A stretch of 64,000 nucleotides of DNA from Bacillota bacterium (lineage in GTDB: Bacteria > Bacillota > Limnochordia > Darwinibacteriales > Darwinibacteriaceae). Position 1 is the stretch's first letter. Each line of letters begins with the position of its first letter. Position numbers and translations under genes: made by a program. The notes under the pieces are model-generated. The model saw only the letters and a list, made by a program, of their open reading frames with translations, searched no databases and was not told the DNA's origin. The DNA is taken from positions 1 to 64,000 of the forward strand of contig DURH01000069.1 in assembly GCA_012837385.1 (NCBI GenBank), in the 5' to 3' direction. Shown here in pieces: positions 33,851 through 42,254 of the stretch.

Positions 33851-35044
33851 ATGAATGACATGAACACCTTGCCTTTGCTTCAGGAATTCCGGAAACGGTA
33901 CCCAAAATCCGGAACCCCGCAGGCAGCCTGGGCCCCAGGACGTGTCAACCTCCTGGGTGAGCACACCGATTACAACCAGGGCTTTGTCTTTCCCATGGCC
34001 ATTGATGCCGGCATCCAGATTGCCGGAGCTCTAAACGGGACTGAACGGGTGAACCTCTATTCCCTAGACTATGCCGCCCAGGAGAGTTTCTTACTGGAGG
34101 ACATTGTTCCCAGCGTCCAAAACACCTGGGTCAATTACATCAAAGGAGTTTTTGTCGAGTTTCAAAAACTGGGCCTCAAGCCCCAGGGAGTAGATCTGGT
34201 GCTGCAGGGCAATGTCCCCCAGGGAGCGGGGCTTTCCTCCTCAGCAGCCCTGGAAGTGGCAGCAGCACTGCTCCTAAACAGCCTCCACGGCTGGGATACA
34301 GGCGCAGTAGATCTGGTTAAGCTAGCCCAGAAAGCGGAGAATGAATTCGTAGGTGTAGCCTGCGGCATTATGGATCAGTTCGCCTCCATGCTGGGGCAAA
34401 GGGACCACGCCCTGTTTTTGGATTGCCGCAGCCTGGACTATGAAGCGATCCCCCTGCCTTTGGCTCAGCGTAGTTACACAGTGGCTGTGGTAAACAGCGG
34501 AGTGAAGCGGGGCCTCGCCGGCTCTGAGTACAATATCCGCCGCAGCCAATGTGAACAGGCTGTTGAAATGCTGGAACAGCAGCTGCCTGGGATAGGCTCT
34601 CTCCGAGATGTTGGCGAGGAGCACCTGGCTCTGGTCAATGCGCTGCCTGATCCCCTAGCCCGGCGAGCCCGCCATGTGATCACAGAAAATGAGCGGGTGC
34701 TGAAGGGCGTGGCTGCCCTCAAGGCAGGCGACCTAGAAGAGTTTGGCCGGCTTCTCAATGCTTCCCACGCCAGTCTGAGGGATGATTACGAAGTGAGCTG
34801 CCGGGAGCTGGATACCCTGGTGGAGCTGGCTCTAGAAGTTCCAGGAGTATTGGGCTCCAGAATGACAGGGGCAGGCTTCGGCGGATGCACCATCGCTCTA
34901 GTGCCCCAACCCAGCCTGCCCGCCTTCCAAGAGCATATCCATAAACACTACACCGAGCGCACAGGGCTGCAGCCGGAGATCTTTGTGTTCCGTCCCGCAC
35001 CTGGCGCCGGCATCATCACAGGAGCAGGAGCTCCACTATCTTGA
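33851..35044 (+). CDS. galK: Galactokinase
   Basis: 397 aa GHMP kinase phosphorylating galactose at C1. Galactose signature PGRVNLLGEHTDYNQGFVFP, ATP loop PQGAGLSSSAALEVAAAL, and C-terminal GSRMTGAGFGGCTIALV. Catalytic Asp in CGIMDQFASM. No galT, galE or transporter is adjacent, so the rest of the Leloir pathway must be elsewhere. RBS GGGGAGAGG. Its 3' end overlaps the convergent mgtE by 29 bases. Confidence 0.97.
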   Translation: MNDMNTLPLLQEFRKRYPKSGTPQAAWAPGRVNLLGEHTDYNQGFVFPMAIDAGIQIAGALNGTERVNLYSLDYAAQESFLLEDIVPSVQNTWVNYIKGVFVEFQKLGLKPQGVDLVLQGNVPQGAGLSSSAALEVAAALLLNSLHGWDTGAVDLVKLAQKAENEFVGVACGIMDQFASMLGQRDHALFLDCRSLDYEAIPLPLAQRSYTVAVVNSGVKRGLAGSEYNIRRSQCEQAVEMLEQQLPGIGSLRDVGEEHLALVNALPDPLARRARHVITENERVLKGVAALKAGDLEEFGRLLNASHASLRDDYEVSCRELDTLVELALEVPGVLGSRMTGAGFGGCTIALVPQPSLPAFQEHIHKHYTERTGLQPEIFVFRPAPGAGIITGAGAPLS

Positions 35045-36359
35045 AGTAAATAATCAGGGAACAGGCATCCACCAAGGTGGTGACAACGGGCGCAGCCATA
35101 ATGGCTGGGTCCGCTTTTAATGCCCGGGCTGCCAGGGGCAGCATACTGCCGATGGTGGCAGCCAAAATCACGGTGGCAAGCAGCGCCAGGGAAACCGCGA
35201 GGGCTGTGTAATACTCCCCTGGGTACATCAAGATCAGACGCAGGAAATTGGCTGCAGACAGAGCCACACCAACCAGAGCGCCTACCCCCAGCTCTTTGCG
35301 GAGGATGCGCCCCACATCCTTGGTACCCAGTTCATTGAGGGCCATACCGCGGATCACCAAGGTGGAGCTCTGGGAGCCCGCATTGCCCCCTGTATCAGTG
35401 AGCATAGGGATAAAAGTGACTAGGATAGGCAGGGACACAAAGGCCGCCTCATATTTCCCCAAGATGCTGCCGGTAATCATGGCGGAGATCATCAGGATCA
35501 AGAGCCACACGATGCGGTTTTTCGCCAGGGAAAAGATACTGGTTTTCAAATAGGGCTTTTCCGAGGGGGTCATGGCCGCCATCTTTTGAAAGTCTTCCGT
35601 GGCTTCCTGATGGATAACTTCCATCACGTCGTCGAAAGTGACGATGCCCACCAAGCGCTGCTCATCGTCAACCACCGGCAGCGAGATAAAGTTGTACCTG
35701 GAGAGCAGGGCCGCCACTTCCTCCTGGTCGTCGCTGGTGTGGGCGGCGATTACGTTTCTTTCCATGATATCGCCAATCACCGCATCCTCATCGGCCAGGA
35801 ACAGCTCCCGCACGGTGATCACGCCTTCCAAGCGCCGGTTAGCATCGATCACATAGCACGTGTACACAGTTTCCTTGTCCAGGGCAGTGCGCCTAATTCT
35901 CTGAAAAGCCTCGGAAACCAGCATGGTTTTGCGGAGATCCACGAACTCTGCAGTCATAATGCTCCCCGCGGAATGGGGGCGGTACTTCAAGAACTGGTTG
36001 ATCAGCTCTCGCACATCGGGGGACGCATTCTTCAAAACCCTCTTGACAACATTGGCGGGCATTTCTTCCAAGAAGTCGGCCGCGTCGTCCACAAAGAGCT
36101 CATTGACGATGGAGCCCACTTCTTGGTCGGTAATGGCCTGTACAATGTACTGCTGCATATCACTGGAAAGATAAGAGAAGATCTCCGCAGCCCGATCCTT
36201 AGGCAAAGAGCGGAACACCATCACCACATGCTCCCGCTGCAGCTCTTCCATAAATGCTGCGATATCTGCATCCTGCAGCACTGAGATCTCGGCTTTGACG
36301 GACTTAAAATCCCGTTCAGCAATCAAACGTTCCAAATCACGAAGGTCGTTGATAGCCAT
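35016..36359 (-). CDS. mgtE: Magnesium transporter MgtE
   Basis: 447 aa from ATG 36359 (AAAGGAGGATAAAAAC). The N-terminal superhelical domain (EELQREHVVMVFRSLPKDRAA) and two CBS domains (TAEFVDLRKTMLVSEAF; VIDANRRLEGVITVREL) form the cytosolic Mg sensor. Five membrane helices follow, with the pore signature PILVTFIPMLTDTGGNAGSQ. Gating by cytosolic Mg2+ is built into the family. A ~200-nt leader with a large hairpin precedes it. Confidence 0.96.
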   Translation of the reverse strand: MAINDLRDLERLIAERDFKSVKAEISVLQDADIAAFMEELQREHVVMVFRSLPKDRAAEIFSYLSSDMQQYIVQAITDQEVGSIVNELFVDDAADFLEEMPANVVKRVLKNASPDVRELINQFLKYRPHSAGSIMTAEFVDLRKTMLVSEAFQRIRRTALDKETVYTCYVIDANRRLEGVITVRELFLADEDAVIGDIMERNVIAAHTSDDQEEVAALLSRYNFISLPVVDDEQRLVGIVTFDDVMEVIHQEATEDFQKMAAMTPSEKPYLKTSIFSLAKNRIVWLLILMISAMITGSILGKYEAAFVSLPILVTFIPMLTDTGGNAGSQSSTLVIRGMALNELGTKDVGRILRKELGVGALVGVALSAANFLRLILMYPGEYYTALAVSLALLATVILAATIGSMLPLAARALKADPAIMAAPVVTTLVDACSLIIYFKIVELLLL

Positions 36360-36424
36360 GTTTTTATCCTCCTTTCTCAATCCGGAGTATAAAAACGAAC
36401 AACGAGGATTGCCCAATTAAGCAG

Positions 36425-36471
36425 CAAACCGGAGAAATGAGCGCGGGCTCAAATCCGGAGGCTGCCCTTCA
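36425..36471 (-). promoter_or_regulatory. Structured leader hairpin upstream of mgtE
   Basis: On the minus strand GCAGC-CTCCGGA-TTTGAGC pairs with GCTCA-TTTCTCCGG-TTTGCTGC around a CCGC loop. There is no T-run behind it, so it is not a plain terminator. A second copy of CTCCGGATT-GAG occurs just before the mgtE ribosome site, allowing alternative pairing. It does not match the M-box motifs I know. Confidence 0.4.
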
Positions 36472-36545
36472 TGGTCATTGCTCGTTTCCATACTTCGCCA
36501 ACCACTGTCCACTCATCTCTCCCCTTTCGTTTATAGTCTATCCCT

Positions 36546-36574
36546 AGTCTACACCATGACGGTACAGCCTTCAA
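36546..36574 (-). promoter_or_regulatory. Promoter of mgtE
   Basis: TTGAAG (36574-36569), 17-nt spacer, TAGACT (36551-36546) on the minus strand; gives a leader of about 180 nt. Confidence 0.5.
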
Positions 36575-36587
36575 TTCCTGTCCCATA

Positions 36588-36624
36588 AAAAACCCGGCTG
36601 TCCGTAAGGCTCGGCAGCCGGGTT
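36588..36624 (-). terminator. Terminator near the mgtE/lonC junction
   Basis: AACCCGGCTG/CAGCCGGGTT stem followed by TTTTTTATGG on the minus strand, 20-odd bases past the lonC stop. Confidence 0.85.
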
Positions 36625-36643
36625 GAGTCTTAAATGGATAGGT

Positions 36644-38554
36644 TTAGGCAGATGCAGCGGCAAACTCTCCAGGAAAAATCTTGCTCAAAAAGTCCAGTAC
36701 ATGCTCAATGGGGATGATCTCCACTCCCTCCACAAACTGAGGCAGATTATCCAGGTTGTCCTGGGGCACGAAGACCTTCTTAACGCCGCTCTGCTTGGCC
36801 CCGTAAATCTTGGGATGCAGGCCTCCCACCGGTTTCACCTTACCCCGCAGGGAGACTTCACCTGTCACCGCGATATCCTGGGGAATAGGCAGGCCTTTCA
36901 CCGCGCTGATAATGGCCGCCAAAATGGCCACTCCAGCGGAAGGCCCGTCAATATTGCCTCCTCCCACCACATTGATGTGCAGGTCAAAACTGCTCAGTTC
37001 TTCCCCTGTTAGGGCGCGGAACACCGAAGCAGCATTAAACACACTGTCCTTCGCCATGCTGCCTGCTGTATCATTAAAACGCACCTGCCCCTTGCCAGGT
37101 TCTCTGCTGGGGAAAGCCACTGCTTCAATCTCCAAAATAGAGCCCACATAACCGCTCACTCCCAGGCCTAGAATCCGGCCCACTTCCTTTTTGGAGGAAG
37201 CCTTGGTGTGCACATAGGAGCTGAGCCGGGCGGATTGGATAACCTCCTGCATATCCGCCTTGGAAATCACAACATCGCCCTGCTTCCCGCCACCCCTGTA
37301 AAGAGCCACACCTAAAGCGTCGGCCAAGAGCCTGGTGGCTCTGCGGCCTTCTATAGTGTACTCAGCAGCCAGCTCGGCCACTCCAGGGGCCAGCTGCACC
37401 CCTAGACGCTTAGCCGCAGACTGGACTATTTCCACAATGTCCTGGGGCGTGAGGGGATTGAAGAACACTTCCGCGCAGCGAGAGCGCAGGGCCGGGCTGA
37501 TTTCCGACGGATCCCTGGTGGTAGCTCCAATCAGCACAAAATCCGCGGGAGCCCCTTTAGTGAAGATCTGATGAATGTACTTGGGGATTTGGGGATCATG
37601 GGGATCGTAATACGAGGACTCGAACACCACCCTCTTGTCTTCCAGCACCTTGAGCAGTTTGTTCTGGAGTACAGGGTCCATTTCCCCAATCTCATCAATG
37701 AATAGAACGCCGCCGTGGGCATCGGTAACAAGGCCCAGTTTCGGTTCAGGCACCGCTCCGTCGGCTAAGTCCCGCTTGGCGCCTTGATAAATGGGATCAT
37801 GCACTGAGCCCAGAAGGGGGTTGGTGACCTCTCGAGGGTCCCAGCGCAGCGTGGTGCCGTCCACCTCCACAAAGGGAGCTTCCCCATCAAAAGGAGTATA
37901 CTCCTTCTCCTTCGCATACTGCAGAGCTAGGCGGGCGACAGTGGTTTTACCCACACCGGGAGGGCCATAAAGGAGAATGTGCTGCGGGTAGGGGGAGCTC
38001 AACTTGGTGAGCAGGGATTTAATGGCCTCATCCTGACCCACTACCTCTTCCAGGGCCTGGGGGCGCATTAAATCGCTGGTAGCCTTGGACAGGCTGCGGC
38101 TCTCCAAGAGCTCCAGTTCCGCGTACTTCTTCAAGGTCTGGGCATTATCCGGCCCAGCCTCCTCTTTTAAAACCTGCATGCGGATCTCTTTAATATAGTC
38201 GAGATGGCGCTCCTGCAGTTTGGTGTTAATCTTCTGCTCTAGTTCATCTTCCACCGTACGCTTAGCCAGAAGATCAGCTAAATAGTCCTCCAGTTCCTGA
38301 AGGACTTCATCAGCTTCTTCCACTGTACGCTGATCCGTAATAGTGGGATCTTCGTGGACCAAACGTTCCAGAGCGAGAATGCGATCTTCAATTCGATCCG
38401 ACTGCAGCAGCTCCAGGGAATCCAGTTTGCCTGCTTTCAGCACCAACTGGTCTTCTCCGTGTACCTCTGCCAATATGGTCATGAGTGCTGCCACATGTTT
38501 TTCCAGGGACAGATCCCTGTGGGACGATCCGTGTTGCATTTGCTGTGTATCCAA
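36644..38554 (-). CDS. LonC-type ATP-dependent protease (spore Lon family)
   Basis: 636 aa. A helical N-terminal region (about 1-165) replaces the LonA substrate domain. The AAA module follows with Walker A LLYGPPGVGKTTVARLAL and Walker B GVLFIDEIGEMD. The C-terminal Lon protease has the catalytic Ser in GGGNIDGPSAGVAIL and Lys in LRGKVKPVGGLHPKI. Size, N-terminus and position next to rplI match the clostridial spore LonC group rather than LonB (~530 aa). Probably forespore or stress-related proteolysis. Confidence 0.88.
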   Translation of the reverse strand: MDTQQMQHGSSHRDLSLEKHVAALMTILAEVHGEDQLVLKAGKLDSLELLQSDRIEDRILALERLVHEDPTITDQRTVEEADEVLQELEDYLADLLAKRTVEDELEQKINTKLQERHLDYIKEIRMQVLKEEAGPDNAQTLKKYAELELLESRSLSKATSDLMRPQALEEVVGQDEAIKSLLTKLSSPYPQHILLYGPPGVGKTTVARLALQYAKEKEYTPFDGEAPFVEVDGTTLRWDPREVTNPLLGSVHDPIYQGAKRDLADGAVPEPKLGLVTDAHGGVLFIDEIGEMDPVLQNKLLKVLEDKRVVFESSYYDPHDPQIPKYIHQIFTKGAPADFVLIGATTRDPSEISPALRSRCAEVFFNPLTPQDIVEIVQSAAKRLGVQLAPGVAELAAEYTIEGRRATRLLADALGVALYRGGGKQGDVVISKADMQEVIQSARLSSYVHTKASSKKEVGRILGLGVSGYVGSILEIEAVAFPSREPGKGQVRFNDTAGSMAKDSVFNAASVFRALTGEELSSFDLHINVVGGGNIDGPSAGVAILAAIISAVKGLPIPQDIAVTGEVSLRGKVKPVGGLHPKIYGAKQSGVKKVFVPQDNLDNLPQFVEGVEIIPIEHVLDFLSKIFPGEFAAASA

Positions 38555-38587
38555 TGGGGATAACCCTCCAACGATAAGTAATACCGG

Positions 38588-39034
38588 CTAGTCAGCCAGC
38601 ACGTTCACCTGTACTGAGACATGGACTTTCGGGTGAACTTTCACCACCACTGGGTGCGTGCCCAGACTCTTAATTGGCTCCTTGATCTCTATCTTCCTCT
38701 TGTCAATTTCTACCGAGAACTGCTTGCGGAGCTGATCTGCAATTTCCTGGGTGGTGACGGAACCAAAGAGCCGGCCCCCTTCACCCACCTTGGCCTTGAT
38801 CTCCAGCTTCTGGCCTTTAAGCTTGGCGCCGATTTTCTCCGCATCCTTCAGTTCCCGCTCTGCTTTGGCAGATTCCAGCTGTCTCTGCTGGGCAGCGTGG
38901 CGCAGGTTGCCTGCATTAGCCTCCACTGCCAAACCACGAGGAAGGAGGAAATTGCGGCCGTAACCTTCGGCCACCTCTACCACATCGCCCTTTTTGCCGA
39001 TGTTTTTCACGTCTTTCTGCAGTATAACCTTCAT
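38588..39034 (-). CDS. rplI: 50S ribosomal protein L9
   Basis: 148 aa from ATG 39034. Standard L9: [33 protein letters not shown], long connecting helix, and C-terminal domain ([19 protein letters not shown]). Binds 23S rRNA domain V. It directly follows yybS; the c-di-AMP phosphodiesterase gene gdpP, often between them, is absent. Confidence 0.97.
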   Translation of the reverse strand: MKVILQKDVKNIGKKGDVVEVAEGYGRNFLLPRGLAVEANAGNLRHAAQQRQLESAKAERELKDAEKIGAKLKGQKLEIKAKVGEGGRLFGSVTTQEIADQLRKQFSVEIDKRKIEIKEPIKSLGTHPVVVKVHPKVHVSVQVNVLAD

Positions 39035-39049
39035 AACCACCCCGCCTTT

Positions 39050-40024
39050 CTATTCTTGTTCATCACTATTTTCCACTACTATCTCTTCTCCTCCCTGCCC
39101 CGCTAACTTGCGCAGGTCGAAGAGGCTGTCCGCTACCGTGATCAGCACCACTGCCATAAGCACGATCTGCACCGTAAACAGCAGAATCACAAACAGCACT
39201 CGCAGAAATGTGGGTGTTCCCCGCTGGTTGAAGTAATACCACGCCAAGCTGATGCCGGTCACTATATAGGCAGATGAGGTGATAAAAAACAAGTTTACAC
39301 CGATAAACTCCAGCCACGGCGGTAGGGTGAGCACCCCTGCCAAAACGGTAATGGTCCAACCGGAAAAGAACAAGATGGAAAAGAAGCCCGGCAGGCGCCA
39401 CTGGGTAAAAGGCTTAATCCAAGCCACAGTATCGCCCATGCGCTTAAGGATCAGGCGCACCACCGCCAAGTTGATAAAGGCCATCCCCACAGAGGAGAGG
39501 AGCAGCATAGCGGGCAAGCCGTTTCTAAACATAAAGGGCACCAACTCCAGCATAACCTGGTAGTTAGCTAAAGCCTCCTCTGGTACCCCCAGGCTCCGGG
39601 AAGTTTCCATGGCCTGCTCAATACTCTGCATAAACATGTTCATCAAGTCGGTGTACATATTGCCGCCGATAATCAGGAAATAGAGCAGCAGATTAAGGCC
39701 GATTACCACTAAGTTGGCGAAAATGCCGACACCCATAAGTTTAGGGAAGGAGAACTTCTCCCTCAGGGCCATGCCCACCGCCACACCGACAAAGCCCCAG
39801 ATGATTATGGACAGGCCGGCAAACACATGTCCTGCCACCATGCCGGTAACCAAAGCAGCCACCACCGCAGTAATAATGCCCCAGCGGAAACCCTGGCGGT
39901 AGACCAAAAGGGTGAGGGGCACAGGCACAATCAAGGCTGGAACCCCCAAATACTCTCCTAAAAGGGTCAATAGTACGGTCAGGGCCCCCAGCATGGCACC
40001 TTCAGTTAAGGAACGCGTTTTCAT
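39050..40024 (-). CDS. yybS: YybS family membrane protein (DUF2232)
   Basis: 324 aa with about eight membrane helices. DUF2232 features: LTEGAMLGALTVLLTLLGEY at the N-terminus and VPVPLTLLVYRQGFRWGI. The function of this family is unknown; it usually sits with rpsR, gdpP and rplI. RBS GAGGGTGAACTC. Between the rpsR terminator and rplI, so it has separate transcription from the rpsF operon. Confidence 0.88.
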   Translation of the reverse strand: MKTRSLTEGAMLGALTVLLTLLGEYLGVPALIVPVPLTLLVYRQGFRWGIITAVVAALVTGMVAGHVFAGLSIIIWGFVGVAVGMALREKFSFPKLMGVGIFANLVVIGLNLLLYFLIIGGNMYTDLMNMFMQSIEQAMETSRSLGVPEEALANYQVMLELVPFMFRNGLPAMLLLSSVGMAFINLAVVRLILKRMGDTVAWIKPFTQWRLPGFFSILFFSGWTITVLAGVLTLPPWLEFIGVNLFFITSSAYIVTGISLAWYYFNQRGTPTFLRVLFVILLFTVQIVLMAVVLITVADSLFDLRKLAGQGGEEIVVENSDEQE

Positions 40025-40049
40025 GAGTTCACCCTCTGCTCTGCATTCT

Positions 40050-40073
40050 AAAAAGGAGCAGCTGCGCTGCTCC
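40050..40073 (-). terminator. Terminator of the rpsF-ssb-rpsR operon
   Basis: GGAGCAGC/GCTGCTCC stem followed by TTTTTAG on the minus strand, a few bases past rpsR. Confidence 0.85.
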
Positions 40074-40080
40074 CTTCAAG

Positions 40081-40311
40081 TTAGTCCAACGTATAAGGCA
40101 TCAAAGCCATAAAACGAGCTCGTTTGATCGCAGTCGTCAGCTGTCTCTGGTGCCTCGCACAGTTGCCAGAAATGCGGCGGGGTAAGATCTTGCCGCGCTC
40201 TGTCACATAACGACGCAGACGGCCAACTTCTTTGTAGTCTATCTGGTCGATCTTATCGACGCAGAAAGAGCATACCTTCCTTCTGCCTCGACGGCCTCTA
40301 TCTCTAGCCAT
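40081..40311 (-). CDS. rpsR: 30S ribosomal protein S18 (zinc-type)
   Basis: 76 aa. KVCSFCVDK plus CARH give the Cys pattern of the zinc-binding (C+) form of S18. The rest is standard ([26 protein letters not shown]). Partner of S6 on the 30S platform. Third gene of the rpsF operon; RBS GGAGGCGAAGAA. Confidence 0.96.
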   Translation of the reverse strand: MARDRGRRGRRKVCSFCVDKIDQIDYKEVGRLRRYVTERGKILPRRISGNCARHQRQLTTAIKRARFMALMPYTLD

Positions 40312-40335
40312 TTCTTCGCCTCCAAACCAATTTGA

Positions 40336-40722
40336 TTAGAACGGAATGTCATCAAACTCAGGTTCGGGCGGTCCTTCTGCTGATACATCATTTCCCATAT
40401 CTCTTGCACGATCGAGGAAGCGTACTTGGTCGGCAACAACCTCTGCTGCCTTCCTTCTGACTCCATTTTGGTCATCGTAGGAACGGATCTGCAGGCGCCC
40501 TTCTATTGCAACGAGGCGGCCTTTCGTCAGATGATTGGCACAGACCTCTGCCTGCTTTCTCCACGTCACGATATCAATGAAATCAGCTTCCCTCTCGCCA
40601 CTTTGGCCTACAAAGGGACGATCCACTGCAAGGGTGAAATTGGTTACCGCAATTCCCGTTTGAGTATAACGGAGTTGTGGATCAGCTACCAGTCGCCCAA
40701 TTAGAATCACTCTGTTCAACAC
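40336..40722 (-). CDS. ssb: Single-stranded DNA-binding protein
   Basis: 128 aa, somewhat short. OB fold with MLNRVILIGRLVADPQLRYT and FIDIVTWRKQAEVCANHLTK. A brief linker leads to the conserved partner-binding tail DDIPF at the C-terminus. GTG start with AAAGGAGTG. It lies between rpsF and rpsR, the standard arrangement. Confidence 0.96.
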   Translation of the reverse strand: MLNRVILIGRLVADPQLRYTQTGIAVTNFTLAVDRPFVGQSGEREADFIDIVTWRKQAEVCANHLTKGRLVAIEGRLQIRSYDDQNGVRRKAAEVVADQVRFLDRARDMGNDVSAEGPPEPEFDDIPF

Positions 40723-40740
40723 CTGACGTCACTCCTTTGC

Positions 40741-41031
40741 TCATTCTTCCTCTCTTCGAACGAGCAGATAACGCACGACTTCATCGGTGATCTTGAGAAT
40801 TCGTTCGACCTCGGAAGTCGCTCCGCTTTCTGCTTTGAAGTCGATCACCACATAGAAGCCTTCGGTGTTATCGTTGATTTCGTAAGCGAACCGGCGTTTA
40901 CCCCACTGATCTACCTTCTCAATTTCGCCGCCTACACCAAGAATAAGATCCTTGGTCTTTTCAATCTGGGCAGCCAACGCTTCTTCGTCAAGCTGTGGGA
41001 CATAGATAACCATTAGCTCATACGCACGCAC
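40741..41031 (-). CDS. rpsF: 30S ribosomal protein S6
   Basis: 96 aa from GTG 41031, which has GGAGGTG 8 nt upstream and matches the family N-terminus (RAYELMVIYVPQLDEEALA). WGKRRFAYEINDNTEGFYVV and RYLLVRREEE complete it. A reading frame extends further upstream but covers the leader and promoter. First gene of rpsF-ssb-rpsR. Confidence 0.96.
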   Translation of the reverse strand: MRAYELMVIYVPQLDEEALAAQIEKTKDLILGVGGEIEKVDQWGKRRFAYEINDNTEGFYVVIDFKAESGATSEVERILKITDEVVRYLLVRREEE

Positions 41032-41049
41032 CGCAGCTTCACCTCCCCT

Positions 41050-41078
41050 CTGGACATATGGCCCTAAGACAGGCTTAG
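41050..41078 (-). promoter_or_regulatory. Hairpin in the rpsF leader (candidate S6:S18 control site)
   Basis: GCCCTAAG/CTTAGGGC stem in the 5' leader between the promoter and rpsF start. In many bacteria S6:S18 binds an rpsF leader hairpin. The position fits, but I cannot confirm the family's CCG bulge motif. Confidence 0.4.
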
Positions 41079-41092
41079 GGCAGGGCAGGTTT

Positions 41093-41121
41093 ATTATATC
41101 ACCGCCCCAAATCGAAGTCAA
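41093..41121 (-). promoter_or_regulatory. Promoter of rpsF-ssb-rpsR
   Basis: TTGACT (41121-41116), 17-nt spacer, TATAAT (41098-41093) on the minus strand; the -35 overlaps the stop of ychF. Confidence 0.85.
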
Positions 41122-42185
41122 ACGTTGAAGCGGAAGAAAATGACATCTCCATCCCGCACTATGTAGTCTTTACCCTCAATGCGCTGCAGCCCCTGTTCCC
41201 GGCAGGCCTGCACAGAACCTTCCTTTACCAAACTTTCCCAAGGGATTACCTCCGCCCTGATAAAGCCCCTTTCCATATCGGAGTGGATGCGCCCCGCGGC
41301 CTGGGGTGCTGTCATTCCCCGGGAAATAATCCACGCTCGGGTCTCCTCGCCCTTGATGGTATAGAAAGTAATCAGATCTAGAAGTCGTACTCCCGCCTCC
41401 ACCAGGCGGTGTAAGGCGGGTTTGTCCATCTTCACGTCGGCCAAAAAGAGCTGCGCCTCATCTGGATCCAGGCGGGTGAGTTCCCGTTCGAAGTCCGCTG
41501 CCATGGTAACCACCTGGGCTCCCTCCTCCGCCGCCCACTGCACAAACTCTGGCGGAGCCTCCTGTTGACCCTCGTTAGTGTTGAGCACATACATAACCGG
41601 TTTGGCAGAGAGCAGCGGCAGATCGGAAAGGGCAGGCAGTGCCGTGCGGCGCAGGGGAATGCCTCGCACCAGGGCATCCTCGTAGGCAGCGAGCAGTTCC
41701 AATTCTTCCTTATATTTGGCTTCCCCCGTCTTCAGCATGCGCTCAGTACGTTCCCGGCGCTTGGCAATGGTCTGCAGATCAGCCATGATTAGTTCCAGAT
41801 CGATAATCTCCACATCCCGGAAGGGATCAACGGCTCCCATGGTGTGCACCACATCTCCGTCTGTAAAGAGGCGCACCACATGGGCCAGGGCATCCACTTC
41901 TCGAATGTGGCCTAGGAACTGATTGCCCAGGCCTTCCCCTCGGCTTGCTCCCTTAACCAGCCCGGCGATATCCACAAATTCAATTGTGGCGCCGGTGAGA
42001 ATCTCAGGCTGGCTCACCTTGGCTACCGCCAGCAGGCGTTCATCGGGGATGAGGACCACGCCCTGGTTTGGTTCGATGGTGCAGAAGGGGTAATTCATGG
42101 CCGGCACATCAAGGCCGGTGAGGGCGTTGAAAACTGTTGACTTTCCCACATTGGGCAGACCAATAATGCCGATCTGCAGCGCCAT
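41118..42185 (-). CDS. ychF: Redox-regulated ATPase/GTPase YchF (OLA1)
   Basis: 355 aa from ATG 42185 (CCGGAGGTGAAATCA). P-loop GIIGLPNVGKSTVFNAL at residue 5, switch region FVDIAGLVKGASRGEGLGNQFL, coiled-coil insertion, and C-terminal TGS domain (ITFYTIKGEETRAWIISRG). Ribosome-associated ATPase. Its coding sequence contains a near-match to a Noc-binding palindrome at 41314. Confidence 0.96.
   Translation of the reverse strand: MALQIGIIGLPNVGKSTVFNALTGLDVPAMNYPFCTIEPNQGVVLIPDERLLAVAKVSQPEILTGATIEFVDIAGLVKGASRGEGLGNQFLGHIREVDALAHVVRLFTDGDVVHTMGAVDPFRDVEIIDLELIMADLQTIAKRRERTERMLKTGEAKYKEELELLAAYEDALVRGIPLRRTALPALSDLPLLSAKPVMYVLNTNEGQQEAPPEFVQWAAEEGAQVVTMAADFERELTRLDPDEAQLFLADVKMDKPALHRLVEAGVRLLDLITFYTIKGEETRAWIISRGMTAPQAAGRIHSDMERGFIRAEVIPWESLVKEGSVQACREQGLQRIEGKDYIVRDGDVIFFRFNV
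41314..41327. promoter_or_regulatory. Candidate Noc-binding site, one mismatch
   Basis: ATTCCCCGGGAAAT, 13 of 14 bases of the remembered Noc site ATTTCCCGGGAAAT, inside ychF. Confidence 0.4.
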
Positions 42186-42254
42186 TGATTTCACCTCCGG
42201 AAAAAGATAAACTAAAGGGCGAACACAGTAACAGTCCAAAAGGAGAGTCCTGCC

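Noticed and set aside
36360-36574. M-box magnesium riboswitch
   Set aside because: Conserved M-box sequence blocks are not found, although the leader is structured.
42186-42254. preQ1 riboswitch upstream of queT
   Set aside because: An A-rich stretch is present, but the stem-loop and C-rich loop of class I or II cannot be made out.
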